From JACCTH01 sp050741915 (GTDB lineage: Bacteria; Actinomycetota; Acidimicrobiia; Spongiisociales; ZC4RG35): a DNA stretch of 13,428 bases. Below are positions 1 through 7,092 of the stretch, in pieces. The notes below the pieces were generated by a model. It saw only the letters and a list, made by a program, of their open reading frames with translations. It was not told the origin of the DNA and searched no databases. How positions within the stretch are numbered: the stretch's first letter is position 1; each line of letters opens with the position of its first letter. The DNA lies in NCBI GenBank assembly GCA_050741915.1, contig JBOGEX010000063.1, forward strand, positions 1 to 13,428, written 5' to 3'. The position numbers and the translations under genes were made by a program.

Positions 1-2
1 GC

Positions 3-170
3 CGTCTGGTCGACCGGCTGGCTGCGCTGGAAATCAGCGGCGGCGCGGTATACGACGGTCTTGTCGGAGCCACTGCGGCCCATCATCACCTCACCCTCGT
101 CAGCCGCGACCGGCGAGCGATTGAAACATATCGCGCTCTGCAAGCCACCGTCGAAGTCCTTGTTGTATGA
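3..170 (+). CDS. VapC-like PIN-domain toxin, C-terminal part (5' end outside window)
   Basis: The frame is open from the window edge to a TGA at 168-170 and gives 55 residues. They read as the end of a PIN-domain ribonuclease: a G-G-A-x-Y-D segment (AVYDGLVGATA) followed by LVSRDRRAIETYRAL and a short hydrophobic tail. In VapC proteins this YD...A...A...L-x-T/S-R-D pattern carries the last acidic metal-binding residues of the RNase site; here these would be the Asp of VYDG and the Asp of SRDR. VapC toxins cut RNA, often tRNA or rRNA, and are held inactive by a VapB antitoxin normally encoded just upstream, which would be outside this window. I see no frameshift in the visible part. The family call rests on motif recognition only. 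Confidence 0.8.
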   Translation, partial: RLVDRLAALEISGGAVYDGLVGATAAHHHLTLVSRDRRAIETYRALQATVEVLVV

Positions 171-503
171 CTCGGGCTACAGGGTCAGATCTGGGCCGCC
201 ACCAACGAGGACGGGTGCCTCTGTAACTTGACAGGTACGTAGCCTCGCTGCAGGCATCGCCTCTGGCGACGCATTGGTTTTGGCAAGTCGTGGATACGGA
301 CTTCGCCTTGCATTAGGTCAGGGGAGAGGTGCCCGCTGGCTCTGGGTGCACCCCGTCGTCGCGGTGGTTGGTAAGACGCCACCAGGCACGTAGTTGGAGC
401 GAGACAGGCTCGGTTGGCTCAGGCTGCGCCGATTGAGTGGCCTCGTAAGACACCTTCGAGTCCAACCCGTCGTAGAGGCGATGATCTGGATCCTGAGATC
501 GGT
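171..503. other. Intergenic stretch with no convincing gene
   Basis: About 330 bases between the VapC-like gene end and the stop of the membrane protein gene on the other strand. Open frames cross it on both strands, but their translations are rich in Arg, Pro and Ser with no domain pattern. The minus-strand frame at 313-600 could be a frameshifted extension of the membrane protein, but nothing confirms this. No clear promoter or terminator was recognised. Confidence 0.4.
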
Positions 504-1034
504 TCAGCCTTCGGGCGCTGTCCCCCCAGTCCGGTCCCGGGACCTGGTGGTTTGGGTGACCTGGGCGGAATCGCCGTTCCCGGCTTCGGCCGTCTGCCAT
601 GCGACGACGCCGGACATCGCCACCAGAACTGGGCCCGCGAACAAGACTGCTGCAGCTCCCTTGAGCGACTTCAGGGCTTCGGCAATCTCCTTGACCACAC
701 CGGGTGGCACACTCTCCAGTCCCTCGCCCTCTGATGCCGGCGCTTTTGGAACGGTCAACTCAGAACCGGCGTAGAAGAGACCGAATCCGATCACCACCAC
801 GCCGACCAGCGCCATCCAAATCCCAACTATGTTGGCCACGGCTCCCGTGCCCCCAGCAGCGGTGCTGACGTTGAAGATGTTGCCAATGACCACGAGGCCA
901 GCAATAGCCAGCACCATGAAACCTGCGCACGCGATGGCGACCTTCCAAAGCTCCTCGTTCTTGCAGCGAGGTTCCATCGGCATTTCAGGCACTGCCGGAG
1001 CGGGCTGGGGTGGCGTGGCTGGTGGGTCGGGCAC
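504..1034 (-). CDS. Small membrane protein with about three transmembrane segments, unknown function
   Basis: A 176-residue protein starting with GTG at 1034. A purine-rich GAGAGGA sits about six bases upstream on the minus strand and supports this start. Residues 1-20 are Pro-rich and probably cytosolic or disordered. Strongly hydrophobic stretches lie at about 31-54 (VAIACAGFMVLAIAGLVVIG), 64-90 and 126-146, with a charged acidic loop at about 96-125. The Thr/Ser/Gly-rich tail has no recognisable domain. I do not recognise the family. The gene stands alone, with the mazEF-type pair more than 100 bases upstream in the same direction. A 9-base direct repeat (CTAATCCGA, near 1072 and 1109) lies in the upstream gap, with unknown meaning. 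The hydrophobic pattern makes real coding likely. Confidence 0.65.
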   Translation of the reverse strand: MPDPPATPPQPAPAVPEMPMEPRCKNEELWKVAIACAGFMVLAIAGLVVIGNIFNVSTAAGGTGAVANIVGIWMALVGVVVIGFGLFYAGSELTVPKAPASEGEGLESVPPGVVKEIAEALKSLKGAAAVLFAGPVLVAMSGVVAWQTAEAGNGDSAQVTQTTRSRDRTGGTAPEG

Positions 1035-1153
1035 TGTTTCCTCTCGGGGACGGCCAAACTCTATTGGTGCTCTAATCCGACATCCCGACCAGGCGCGGAG
1101 GGATCGGGCTAATCCGATTGCAGAGTGATCAAACGACGGATTCTCAGGCCTTC

Positions 1154-1475
1154 TCAGAAGATGCCGTCGAGGGCGTAGCGGAGGGCTCGGTCTAGTTCAA
1201 TGCGCGAAGAAGGATTGAGGCGACCGACCGGATCTGGGTTCGAGCCGAGCCTTGCCGATCGTGACCAGGTTGTCGCAGGAGATGACGGCTCGCCCGGGCA
1301 AGCCCTTGCTCGGGCCAACCTCGACTGCGGTAGGAATGTCCCGGATGGTGCGGGTGATCGGAGCGCAGGTGACCCGATCAAGCACCTCGATGGCTGCGTC
1401 ACGCGTCACGATGCATACGGGCCGTCTTCCTGCCTCGGGGCCGAGATCTGCCCAAAAGATCTCTTTCCGCCTCAC
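1154..1475 (-). pseudogene. MazF/PemK-type toxin, frameshifted near the C-terminus
   Basis: Reading from GTG at 1475, the first frame gives a MazF-like start (RRKEIFWADLGPEAGRRPVC), then VTRDAAIEVL, CAPITRTIRDIPTAVEVG and CDNLVTIGKARLEP. This is the order of the PemK/MazF endoribonuclease fold. After KARLEP it runs into an unrelated tail and stops at 1197. The expected C-terminal helix (VGRLNPSSRIELDRALRYAL) continues in the next frame down to a TGA at 1154-1156. One extra base in the CCC run (GGG at 1236-1238 on the plus strand) explains the switch; removing it gives about 106 residues, a normal length for the family. MazF toxins cleave mRNA. The start overlaps the antitoxin stop (GTGA). The toxin is probably inactive as written unless the indel is a sequencing error. 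Confidence 0.85.
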
Positions 1476-1723
1476 CAGTCAGGGAGGGTCTCGCTGGCTA
1501 ATAGTTCGGAAGCGGCGAGCAAGAGGGGGTCGGGCGGGTACTTGGCATATCCACGTTTCAGGCTCTTATCCGCCTCAGCCCATTCATCTGCTTGCAAAAC
1601 CGCCAACGCTCCCCGGCGCAGGAGCTCGGAGCGACTCACCTCGACCCGCTGGGCGAGGGCGTCCAATCTGGTGACCAAGTCGTCGTCGAGCTGGACCAGA
1701 ACCTCTCTTCGCGCCACGACCAT
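1472..1723 (-). CDS. Ribbon-helix-helix antitoxin partner of the MazF-type toxin
   Basis: An 83-residue protein from ATG at 1723. Residues 1-12 form the beta strand of a ribbon-helix-helix DNA-binding domain (RREVLVQLDDDL). Two helices follow (VTRLDALAQRVEVSRSELLRRGALAVL), with the typical helix-turn-helix Ser-Arg-Ser-Glu. Residues from about 45 onward (WAEADKSLKRGYAKYPPDP) form the acidic/aromatic tail that would block the toxin. The stop overlaps the toxin GTG start, so the two are translationally coupled as in most mazEF-type operons. Antitoxins of this kind usually repress their own promoter, and a promoter with an overlapping inverted repeat lies directly upstream. This gene is intact although its toxin is not. 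Confidence 0.85.
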   Translation of the reverse strand: MVVARREVLVQLDDDLVTRLDALAQRVEVSRSELLRRGALAVLQADEWAEADKSLKRGYAKYPPDPLLLAASELLASETLPDW

Positions 1724-1730
1724 AGGTTAA

Positions 1731-1771
1731 AGCATATGGAACCAGGTGGGAGTATCAAGATCTCTGTCTTG
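1731..1771 (-). promoter_or_regulatory. Candidate leaderless promoter and operator of the mazEF-type operon
   Basis: On the minus strand, TTGATA (1753-1758) and TATGCT (1731-1736) are separated by 16 bases, a good -35/-10 pair. The antitoxin ATG follows only seven bases after the -10, which implies a nearly leaderless mRNA, common in actinobacteria. An inverted repeat CAAGA-6-TCTTG at 1756-1771 overlaps the -35 and could be the site for autorepression by the ribbon-helix-helix antitoxin. This is read by eye only. Confidence 0.4.
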
Positions 1772-1829
1772 CACTAGCGCGGAGTTCCGCAACCAGCTGC
1801 CAAATCGTCAGACATTCCCGGTGGTGGAT

Positions 1830-2249
1830 TTAGCTTGGAGAGCGATCTTTCCAATCAGCGATCTGGCGTGACACTGCCGAGGCGTCGAACCAGGCGTTCT
1901 CATAAGCGATCAGCCCGTCACGCAGTTCGAGGATGTGAAGGAATCGCACCCTGACCGGGGCGCCAGCACCTTCCATCCCCGACCAGGTGCCATCGACATG
2001 GCCGGTGAGGATCGACTCATCGACCACGTAACGGCCGTCTTCGCCTGAGAACCGTTTCACTGAGACCAGATGGACGTCGGGAATGGCATCGATGATCGAC
2101 GAGTAAACCGCTCCGACCTCCACCTTGCCGTGGAAGGGTGCGTCGGGGTGGGTGACGTCATCCCAGACGATGTCGTCGGTGTCGGTCGACAGAGTTGCCT
2201 CGACGTCGTGGGCATTGTCAGCGGCGAAATGTCGATCGATTATCTCCAA
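1830..2249 (-). CDS. SnoaL-like / NTF2-like fold protein
   Basis: A 139-residue protein. The start is TTG at 2249: the frame has a TAG a few codons upstream, and GGGAG (minus strand, 2258-2262) sits about eight bases before the TTG. The opening helix (IIDRHFAADNAHDVEATLS) is followed by DIVWDDV, a HGKVEVGAVYSSIIDAIPD segment, beta strands with VDESILTGHVDGTW and a closing LHILELRDGLIAYENAWFD. This order of one helix, a loop and a curved sheet ending in a FELRDGLI-type strand is typical of SnoaL-like polyketide cyclase/isomerase relatives. Members bind small hydrophobic molecules; the substrate cannot be read from sequence. It is intact and has no clear operon partner. Confidence 0.75.
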   Translation of the reverse strand: MEIIDRHFAADNAHDVEATLSTDTDDIVWDDVTHPDAPFHGKVEVGAVYSSIIDAIPDVHLVSVKRFSGEDGRYVVDESILTGHVDGTWSGMEGAGAPVRVRFLHILELRDGLIAYENAWFDASAVSRQIADWKDRSPS

Positions 2250-2363
2250 TGGGGCAGCTCCCTACCGCAACCTAATCATGGGACACCTGCGACTTCCTTA
2301 CCGGGAGCGGTTGGCGGCTTCCCATTCGGAGGGCGGAATCATCGGGACCACAAACGCGTCCGA

Positions 2364-3262
2364 TCAATTGCCCTTGACCTGAACCACCTCGTACGTGTTA
2401 GCGGTCGGAGGTAAGTCGGTGTCGAACTTGGCATTGACCACAGCCAGCCGGTTGGCGTAACGGGCCACCGTCGTCGGCACCTGGAACAGCGGGCTGGTGA
2501 TCACGTCTGCGACTTCACCCGAGGAAAGGTCAGGCGACAGGTCGATGACGCCGATCTGATTCAAGAAGTTCTGGACCGCGTAGACCCGGCGCCCCTCGAG
2601 CAGGATTCCGTCGACCGAAGGGACCCCGACTCCGGCGATGGGAGCGCTCGCTCCGGTGTCAGGGTTGACGGTGAACAGCGTGCCATGTCCAGAGTGGCCG
2701 ACGATCAACGTCTTGCCGTTCTCGCTGGCGGCGATGCCATTGAGGGTTGAAGTCGAACGAGGTATCGGCAGCCGGCCCACTGAGGACGAGAGTTTCAGCC
2801 GGACCTACCGCCCCCCGGCGTCCGATCGGTACGCGGTAGAGATGAGGCTGGTTGGTGTCGGTGAACCAGGCCGCATCTATGGTCACCACCACATCGTTGA
2901 TGAAGACGCCCAGGTCATAAGTGGCGACGTGGCACCCGTGGTCAGGTCGTACACGTAGGCCTGTCCGGTGAAGCCGCCGGCTACGAACAGTAGGTCATTG
3001 GCAACATCGGCTTTGAGACCAAGCGCCGCCCGTCCCGATGGCGCATCGATGAAGAGTTCGGCCTCGCCCGAGTTGAGATCGCCGCGGAAGATGTCACCCG
3101 CAAACAGGTCACCGGCATAGAAGGTTGACCCCGCCCCGGTGGCGATGCCCTCCGTCGAGGTCGCGCCCGGAAGCACGATGAGATCCGGAAAGGTGACGGC
3201 CGAGACGGTCGAACCAATCCCGACAACACCAGTACTAATCCAGCAATAAATTTGCGGCGCAT
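2364..3262 (-). pseudogene. Secreted ScyD/ScyE-like beta-propeller protein broken by three frameshifts
   Basis: The start is ATG at 3262, with AAGGAG about eight bases upstream. It opens a signal peptide (MRRKFIAGLVLVL) in one frame. The body (FPDLIVLPGATSTEGIATG, then YAGDLFAGDIFRGDLNSGE and LLFVAGGFTGQAYVYD) is in a second frame, FINDVVVTIDAAWFTDT and LYRVPIG in a third, and LNGIAASENGKTLIVGHSGH to TANTYEVVQVKGN in a fourth segment. The order matches ScyD/ScyE-family (SMP-30/NHL-like) propeller proteins, common as predicted secreted proteins in actinobacteria. Shifts fall near 3217-3230 (one base missing), 2915-2940 (one base missing) and the GGG at 2744-2746 (one base extra). The joined length, about 300 residues, is near normal. 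Either a recent pseudogene or a badly sequenced gene. Confidence 0.8.
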
Positions 3263-3327
3263 CGCAAGTTCTCCTTCCCACGCCTCTCGCCACCCCATCC
3301 CGGATGGGATCTAATCGAATGCGAGAC

Positions 3328-4239
3328 CTAGCGAAGGTCGGCGATCATTTGGCGATCCTCATACTCCTCGCGCAGTTGCGGGATGACCTGCTCGCTGATG
3401 CCGCGGATGGTCGCGGTGAGGGGACCGGTACCCACGTTGAATAGAAAGGAGCGAATCCCTGCCTCCCAGTAGGTATCGACGTGGCGGCGGAGCGTATCCT
3501 CGGATTGAAACGGGTCGCCGTACACTGTGCCGACCGCTTCCAGCAGCAGTCGGATCTCAGCGGGATCCCGACCGATGGCACGACACTCCGCGGCGACAAC
3601 TGCATGCAACTGCGCGATTTCATCTGGCGTGGTGCCTCCTTCCCAGTAGTCGGCATAGCGAGCGACATGGCGGAGCATCCGGCGGCCCTTTGACCCAATC
3701 AGAATCGGGATGTGGCCGTTCACCGGTTTGGGCATGAACGGCGCGTTCTCGAGCCGGTAGTAGCGGCCGGTGAAGTCGGAGCGCTCGCCTGTTTCGAGAA
3801 GCCGCAGGATCTCAAGCGTTTCGCCGGCACGGTCCACCCGCTCTCCCGGAGCCGGAAAGTCGAGGCCGTAGGCGGCGTGTTCGCGCGCTACCCAGCCTGC
3901 ACCAACACCAAGGATCAAACGCCCATCTGACAAATGGTCGACTGTTACCGCCTGCTTTGCCAACACCGCGGGATTGCGATGCGTCGTGCTGGAGACGAAC
4001 GAACCGATGCGCAGCCGCGGGCAGTGCACGGCCACAGCCGCCAGAGACGTCCAGAGTTCGAAGCACGACCCGGTCTCATCGCCGGTCATCGACAAGAAGT
4101 GATCCATCAGCCAAACGCTGTCCCAGCCGGTGTCCTCAGCGAAGTGCCACAGTTCGACCAGCTCCTCCCAGCTGCGCCAGTGCTGCGGTGTTACGAATCC
4201 GAATTCGATCCCCGAGGGATTACCCGTCCGAAGTGCCAT
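3328..4239 (-). CDS. LLM-class (luciferase-like) F420-dependent oxidoreductase
   Basis: An intact TIM-barrel flavin/F420 enzyme of the bacterial luciferase-like superfamily. Visible family marks: FGFVTPQHWRSWEELVELW, then AEDTGWDSVWLMDHF at the first strand-helix unit, RLRIGSFVSSTTHRNPAVLA, the highly conserved DHLSDGRLILGVGAGW, HAAYGLDFPAPGERVDR and LRLLETGERSDFTGRYYRL. The GRLILGVGAGW block and the YG-x-x-FP loop are typical of F420-dependent members rather than FMN luciferases. The enzyme would pass hydride between F420 and an organic substrate; the substrate is unknown. I prefer ATG at 4239 (303 residues); a TTG at 4272 would add 11 residues without a clear family match. Transcribed away from the antitoxin relic and Fic gene. 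Confidence 0.85.
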   Translation of the reverse strand: MALRTGNPSGIEFGFVTPQHWRSWEELVELWHFAEDTGWDSVWLMDHFLSMTGDETGSCFELWTSLAAVAVHCPRLRIGSFVSSTTHRNPAVLAKQAVTVDHLSDGRLILGVGAGWVAREHAAYGLDFPAPGERVDRAGETLEILRLLETGERSDFTGRYYRLENAPFMPKPVNGHIPILIGSKGRRMLRHVARYADYWEGGTTPDEIAQLHAVVAAECRAIGRDPAEIRLLLEAVGTVYGDPFQSEDTLRRHVDTYWEAGIRSFLFNVGTGPLTATIRGISEQVIPQLREEYEDRQMIADLR

Positions 4240-4327
4240 TTCCCGAGCGTAGGAAACCGAATCTCGCCGCAATGTGTCAGACAGGGGACCTGTGGTCGCT
4301 AGGCGATATCAGTGACATAGTTGTGGC

Positions 4328-4578
4328 ATGCCCAGGATCAGGATTAGCACCACCGTCACGAGGGCTTGCTGAAGTAAGCCCGCTTGTTTCGATCCGAGGC
4401 GAACGATTCGATGCTGATCGAGGAGGCATTACGAGCGTTGCTGACCAGCATCAAGGTGACAGAAATCGACGCCCCCTATGCGATGTACGACGAGCAGCCG
4501 TTCGACGAAGCCGACGACTGGAAGGTCATTCGACAAAACGCGGCACCCCATCGAGTTTATAAGCTTAAGACCTTCTAA
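4328..4578 (+). pseudogene. MazE-type ribbon-helix-helix antitoxin relic (one deletion, one nonsense codon)
   Basis: ATG at 4328 opens the classic antitoxin strand MPRIRISTTV, then hits TGA at once. In the next frame the sequence continues as EGLLK, TAA, ARLFRSEANDS, then MLIEEALRALLTSIKVTEID and APYAMYDEQPFDEADDW. This is the two-helix plus acidic tail plan of actinobacterial MazE-type antitoxins. Restoring one G after GTC near 4355-4358 gives V-D-E-G-L-L, and changing the TAA at 4375-4377 to AAA gives K-K-A-R, so two independent lesions explain everything. A shorter product could still start at TTG 4384 or ATG 4411 and keep only the second helix and toxin-binding tail. No matching MazF follows; the next gene, 20 bases on, is the Fic protein. 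Confidence 0.7.
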
Positions 4579-4598
4579 GCCTGATAAACTGTTACAAA

Positions 4599-5720
4599 AT
4601 GCAAGCCCATTCCCCGACGTGGACCGACCGGTTGGGGCGCACTTACGAATACAGCCCCTACGAAGCTTCTCCTATCGCAGACGTCGTCGTCGACTTCTCG
4701 ACCGACGCAACGCTTGCGATTGCCGAGGCTTCAACCTCGCTTGGGTCGCTACCAGCCTTTCCGGCAGCCGGCATCGCGGCGGTGCTCTATAGATCTGAGT
4801 CGAGTGCCTCGTCGCTGATCGAGGGACTTGGTCCAGGACCTCGCCGAATTCTTGAGGCTGAAATCGCCGATCAAACGGAGATCGAGGACGAGGCGGCGCG
4901 CCGGGTGGTCAGCAATCTTGACGCGCTTCGCGACGCGATGGAACCAGCGCTCCCGATTAGTCCGGCCGACATTCTGCGGTGGCATCACAAGCTTATGAAA
5001 GGTCATCCCAATCTGCCGCCAGAGTCAATTGGTTCCTTTCGGATTCAACAGAATTGGATCGGGGGGGATTCCGCTGGACCCCGCAATGCGAAGTTCGTAC
5101 CACCCCGACCCGAGACCGTCCCCGCTCTCATGGACGACTTGGTCACGTTCTGTACGCGAACGGACTTGGCCGCAGTTGCTCATGCCGCCATCGCCCATGC
5201 GCGGTTTGAGGTGATACATCCTTTCATCGACGGCAACGGTCGCGTCGGTCGGCTGCTGATCCAGCCGCTCCTTCGCCGCCGACTTGCGCTGCCTTCTCCT
5301 GTGCCGATATCGGTCATCTGGAGCCAAGATACGAATCGCTATATCGCAGGTCTGCGCTCGTATCAGGACGGCGATGTCAATGTTTGGCTTGAATTCTTCT
5401 CAGTAAGCATCGTTCAAGCGGTCGAGTGGTTGGTTGAAACAGTGCGGAGCATCGCTGCCTTGCTCTCTGATTTCCATAGCCGCGTCCAGACCCGAGGAGA
5501 GTCTGTGACCGCTCGCATTATTGATGATCTTCCTCAACACCCGATCGCGGACAGCCAAACCGTTGCGAAGCGTTATGGGGTCACGCCTCAGAGCGCCCAC
5601 GCTGCGTTGCAGCGGCTCGAGGAAGCCGGAATCCTTCGCGAGCGCAACTTCGCTCGGCGTAGAAAAGGACGACCAAGACGGGCATTCGCGGCGACTGAGC
5701 TGATCGATCTTTTGCTTTAG
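4599..5720 (+). CDS. Fic family protein (class II AMP-transferase) with C-terminal winged helix
   Basis: An intact 373-residue Fic protein. Residues 71-76 (SSLIEG) match the inhibitory S/T-x-x-x-E-G/N motif placed N-terminal to the Fic core, which defines class II Fic proteins; Glu75 would block productive ATP binding. The flap region is around 145-156 (GSFRIQQNWIGG). The catalytic loop is complete at 207-218 (HPFIDGNGRVGR), with His207 as base, Asp211 for metal and Asn213/Arg215/Arg218 for ATP phosphates. Residues about 305-373 form a winged helix-turn-helix (TVAKRYGVTPQSAHAALQRL) and a basic segment RRRKGRPRR. Fic enzymes usually move AMP from ATP to a hydroxyl side chain of a target protein; the target is unknown. 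No clear ribosome site precedes the ATG. It lies 20 bases after the antitoxin relic. Confidence 0.92.
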   Translation: MQAHSPTWTDRLGRTYEYSPYEASPIADVVVDFSTDATLAIAEASTSLGSLPAFPAAGIAAVLYRSESSASSLIEGLGPGPRRILEAEIADQTEIEDEAARRVVSNLDALRDAMEPALPISPADILRWHHKLMKGHPNLPPESIGSFRIQQNWIGGDSAGPRNAKFVPPRPETVPALMDDLVTFCTRTDLAAVAHAAIAHARFEVIHPFIDGNGRVGRLLIQPLLRRRLALPSPVPISVIWSQDTNRYIAGLRSYQDGDVNVWLEFFSVSIVQAVEWLVETVRSIAALLSDFHSRVQTRGESVTARIIDDLPQHPIADSQTVAKRYGVTPQSAHAALQRLEEAGILRERNFARRRKGRPRRAFAATELIDLLL

Positions 5721-5734
5721 TTCGTCTGCTACGC

Positions 5735-5752
5735 GCGGGAACGGAATCCCGC
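5735..5752 (+). terminator. Hairpin just after the Fic gene, possible terminator
   Basis: GCGGGA-ACGGAA-TCCCGC forms a perfect six-base-pair stem with a six-base loop, 14 bases after the Fic stop codon. There is no T-run after it, so if it ends transcription it is not a standard intrinsic terminator. Confidence 0.3.
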
Positions 5753-5927
5753 AGGCCAGCGCCCCCTTTGAGATCCTTCCTCCGATCGACATGGTCGTCG
5801 AACTCGATATCGCCCACGTCGACCAGCCAGGACTAGTCCTGAATGATGCAGCCATCCTTAAGAACTCGACTGAGCTCGCGAAACACTCTCATGTCTTCTG
5901 GGCTGCCTATCAGATAGGTTCGTCGTC

Positions 5928-6131
5928 GTGAGAGTTCGAAAGAACCCAGAGGACAGCCGCCTTTACAACGGCATTCGTCGGATCGACGTAAGTCTCCCAG
6001 TCGAGCTAGTGGTCGCCCTCGATCGGAACATCGACGAATTCGGCTACTTCGTAAGCCGCTCCAGCGTGATTGAGGTAGCCATCCGGCAGTTCCTTGAGCG
6101 TGGTGGAATCAACGGTTCGCAAGCGAAATAA
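5928..6131 (+). CDS. Orphan CopG-type ribbon-helix-helix protein
   Basis: A 67-residue protein from GTG at 5928. Residues about 16-27 are the DNA-contacting strand (IRRIDVSLPVEL). About 28-39 form the first helix (VVALDRNIDEFG), and SRSSVIEVAIRQFLER forms the second helix of a ribbon-helix-helix fold. There is almost nothing beyond the DNA-binding domain, so no toxin-neutralising tail is visible. It could be a stand-alone repressor or an antitoxin that has lost its toxin. The next gene on this strand is an IS remnant, not a toxin. No good ribosome site is visible, so the start is uncertain; the domain itself is clear. Confidence 0.65.
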   Translation: MRVRKNPEDSRLYNGIRRIDVSLPVELVVALDRNIDEFGYFVSRSSVIEVAIRQFLERGGINGSQAK

Positions 6132-6294
6132 CCACCTCCTAGAGGCGCCGAGCCGGGAGCAACGCGTTTCGTAAAAAGGGTCGCATTCTTGGGATCGCCC
6201 GGTGCCAGCCACTAACTGCTAAATCAGCATCTCTTGGCACTTAGCGAGCGGATCAGCTCGTCGCGTCTTCGCAAATCGAGGGTGCCGTCATGAC

Positions 6295-6405
6295 GCGCTG
6301 AAGCACTTGCAGTCGTATCTGAGCGAGTGTCTATTCCGGTACAACCACCGGGACAAGCCGCGAGCGATGTTCCTGACCCTCCTCCAGAGGGCTGCGCGGC
6401 CCTAA
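6295..6405 (+). mobile_element. IS1595-type transposase, C-terminal remnant
   Basis: The frame ending in TAA at 6403-6405 reads ALKHLQSYLSECLFRYNHRD, then KPRAMFLTLLQRAARP. The KHL-x-x-Y-L-x-E-x-x-F-R-Y-N-x-R-x pattern is the end of the DDE transposase of IS1595/ISXO2-like elements. The frame upstream does not continue the transposase, and no terminal repeats or N-terminal part are visible, so the rest has been lost. It marks past insertion and deletion between the orphan RHH gene and the hypothetical gene that starts 12 bases later. Confidence 0.6.
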
Positions 6406-6417
6406 CCTGCCATCACC

Positions 6418-6768
6418 ATGTCAATGCCGACGCCGCTAACGGGCGATAGGAAATTTCGCGACCAGCTAATTCGGGTTTCAGATATAACGGTCAACACATC
6501 CCTGCTAGACGGTCACGAATTTTCCAACTGCCGCATTGTCGGACCAGCGGTCTTCGCACTATTGGACAATGTGACGATCACCGGATGCAGATGGGATACA
6601 TCCGACCTGAACGCCCTTTTCTGGCTAGTGCATGAAGACCGCCCGATGGTCGTGGGCGCGGTCGGAGTTCGCAACTGTGTTTTCTCGGGTTGTGGTTTCG
6701 AGCAGGTTGGCCTGGCAGGGCCAGCGGAACTCTTTCAGATCCTGAAGTCTGGCTTTAACTCACCTTGA
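6418..6768 (+). CDS. Conserved-looking hypothetical protein, possibly right-handed beta fold
   Basis: A 116-residue protein; ATGs at 6418 and 6424 are both possible and no ribosome site is visible. The body has short repeated units with central Cys or Val and Gly turns: FSNCRIVGPAVFALLDNVTI, then TGCRWDTSDLNALFWLV, DRPMVVGAVGVRNCVFSGCG and FEQVGLAGPAELFQIL. The pattern of short strands with C-x-F and N-x-x-F spacing suggests a small beta-helix of pentapeptide-repeat type. I believe similar unnamed proteins exist in other bacteria but cannot name a function. Its last 14 bases overlap the convergent gene on the other strand. Confidence 0.6.
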   Translation: MSMPTPLTGDRKFRDQLIRVSDITVNTSLLDGHEFSNCRIVGPAVFALLDNVTITGCRWDTSDLNALFWLVHEDRPMVVGAVGVRNCVFSGCGFEQVGLAGPAELFQILKSGFNSP

Positions 6769-7024
6769 GAGTCGGTTCCTTGCCGAACTCAAATTTCATC
6801 GGTCCGGCATCACCGAAATAGGCCCGCGTGATACTGATGGACGCGACATCCCATTCTGGTTCCAAAGGCAAACCATCCTTCTCTAACTCAGCCCTTATGG
6901 TCGCGGCCGCTCGTTGCTTCATGCCCCGCGGTAGTCCCGTACGACCCTTTTTGCCGCGCTTCCATGCCGCACGTATTTTCTCTGTCGGCTCGTCTTCTTC
7001 GAAGAAATCGTTGTCATCTGCCAT
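6755..7024 (-). CDS. Small charged protein, probable partner (antitoxin-like) of the BrnT-like gene
   Basis: An 89-residue protein from ATG at 7024 with AGGAG about seven bases upstream, so the start is well supported. The first 17 residues are very acidic (ADDNDFFEEDEPTEKIRAAW), then a basic patch KRGKKGRTGLPRGMKQRAAA and a C-terminal half with alternating strands (VASISITRAYFGDAG, MKFEFGKEPTLKVS). An acidic FF-E-E-D-E-P start followed by a G-x-K-G segment resembles small actinobacterial proteins I have seen next to short toxin-like genes, but I cannot name the family. It lies 68 bases downstream of the 77-residue gene in the same direction. The toxin-first order is like brnTA. Function as an antitoxin is inference. 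Confidence 0.6.
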   Translation of the reverse strand: MADDNDFFEEDEPTEKIRAAWKRGKKGRTGLPRGMKQRAAATIRAELEKDGLPLEPEWDVASISITRAYFGDAGPMKFEFGKEPTLKVS

Positions 7025-7092
7025 AGGTCGCTCCTAATTGCACAATCTATCGACCGCTGTCAAATCTGGTAGATACTTCCTAGGTGCCACAC

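Noticed and set aside
185..600. Minus-strand frames at 185-382 and 313-600
   Set aside because: Arg/Pro-rich with no domain, no ribosome site and partial overlap with the membrane protein gene; a frameshifted extension cannot be excluded.
1200..1730. Plus-strand open frame (176 codons) over the mazEF-type pair
   Set aside because: Shadow of two overlapping minus-strand genes with recognised families.
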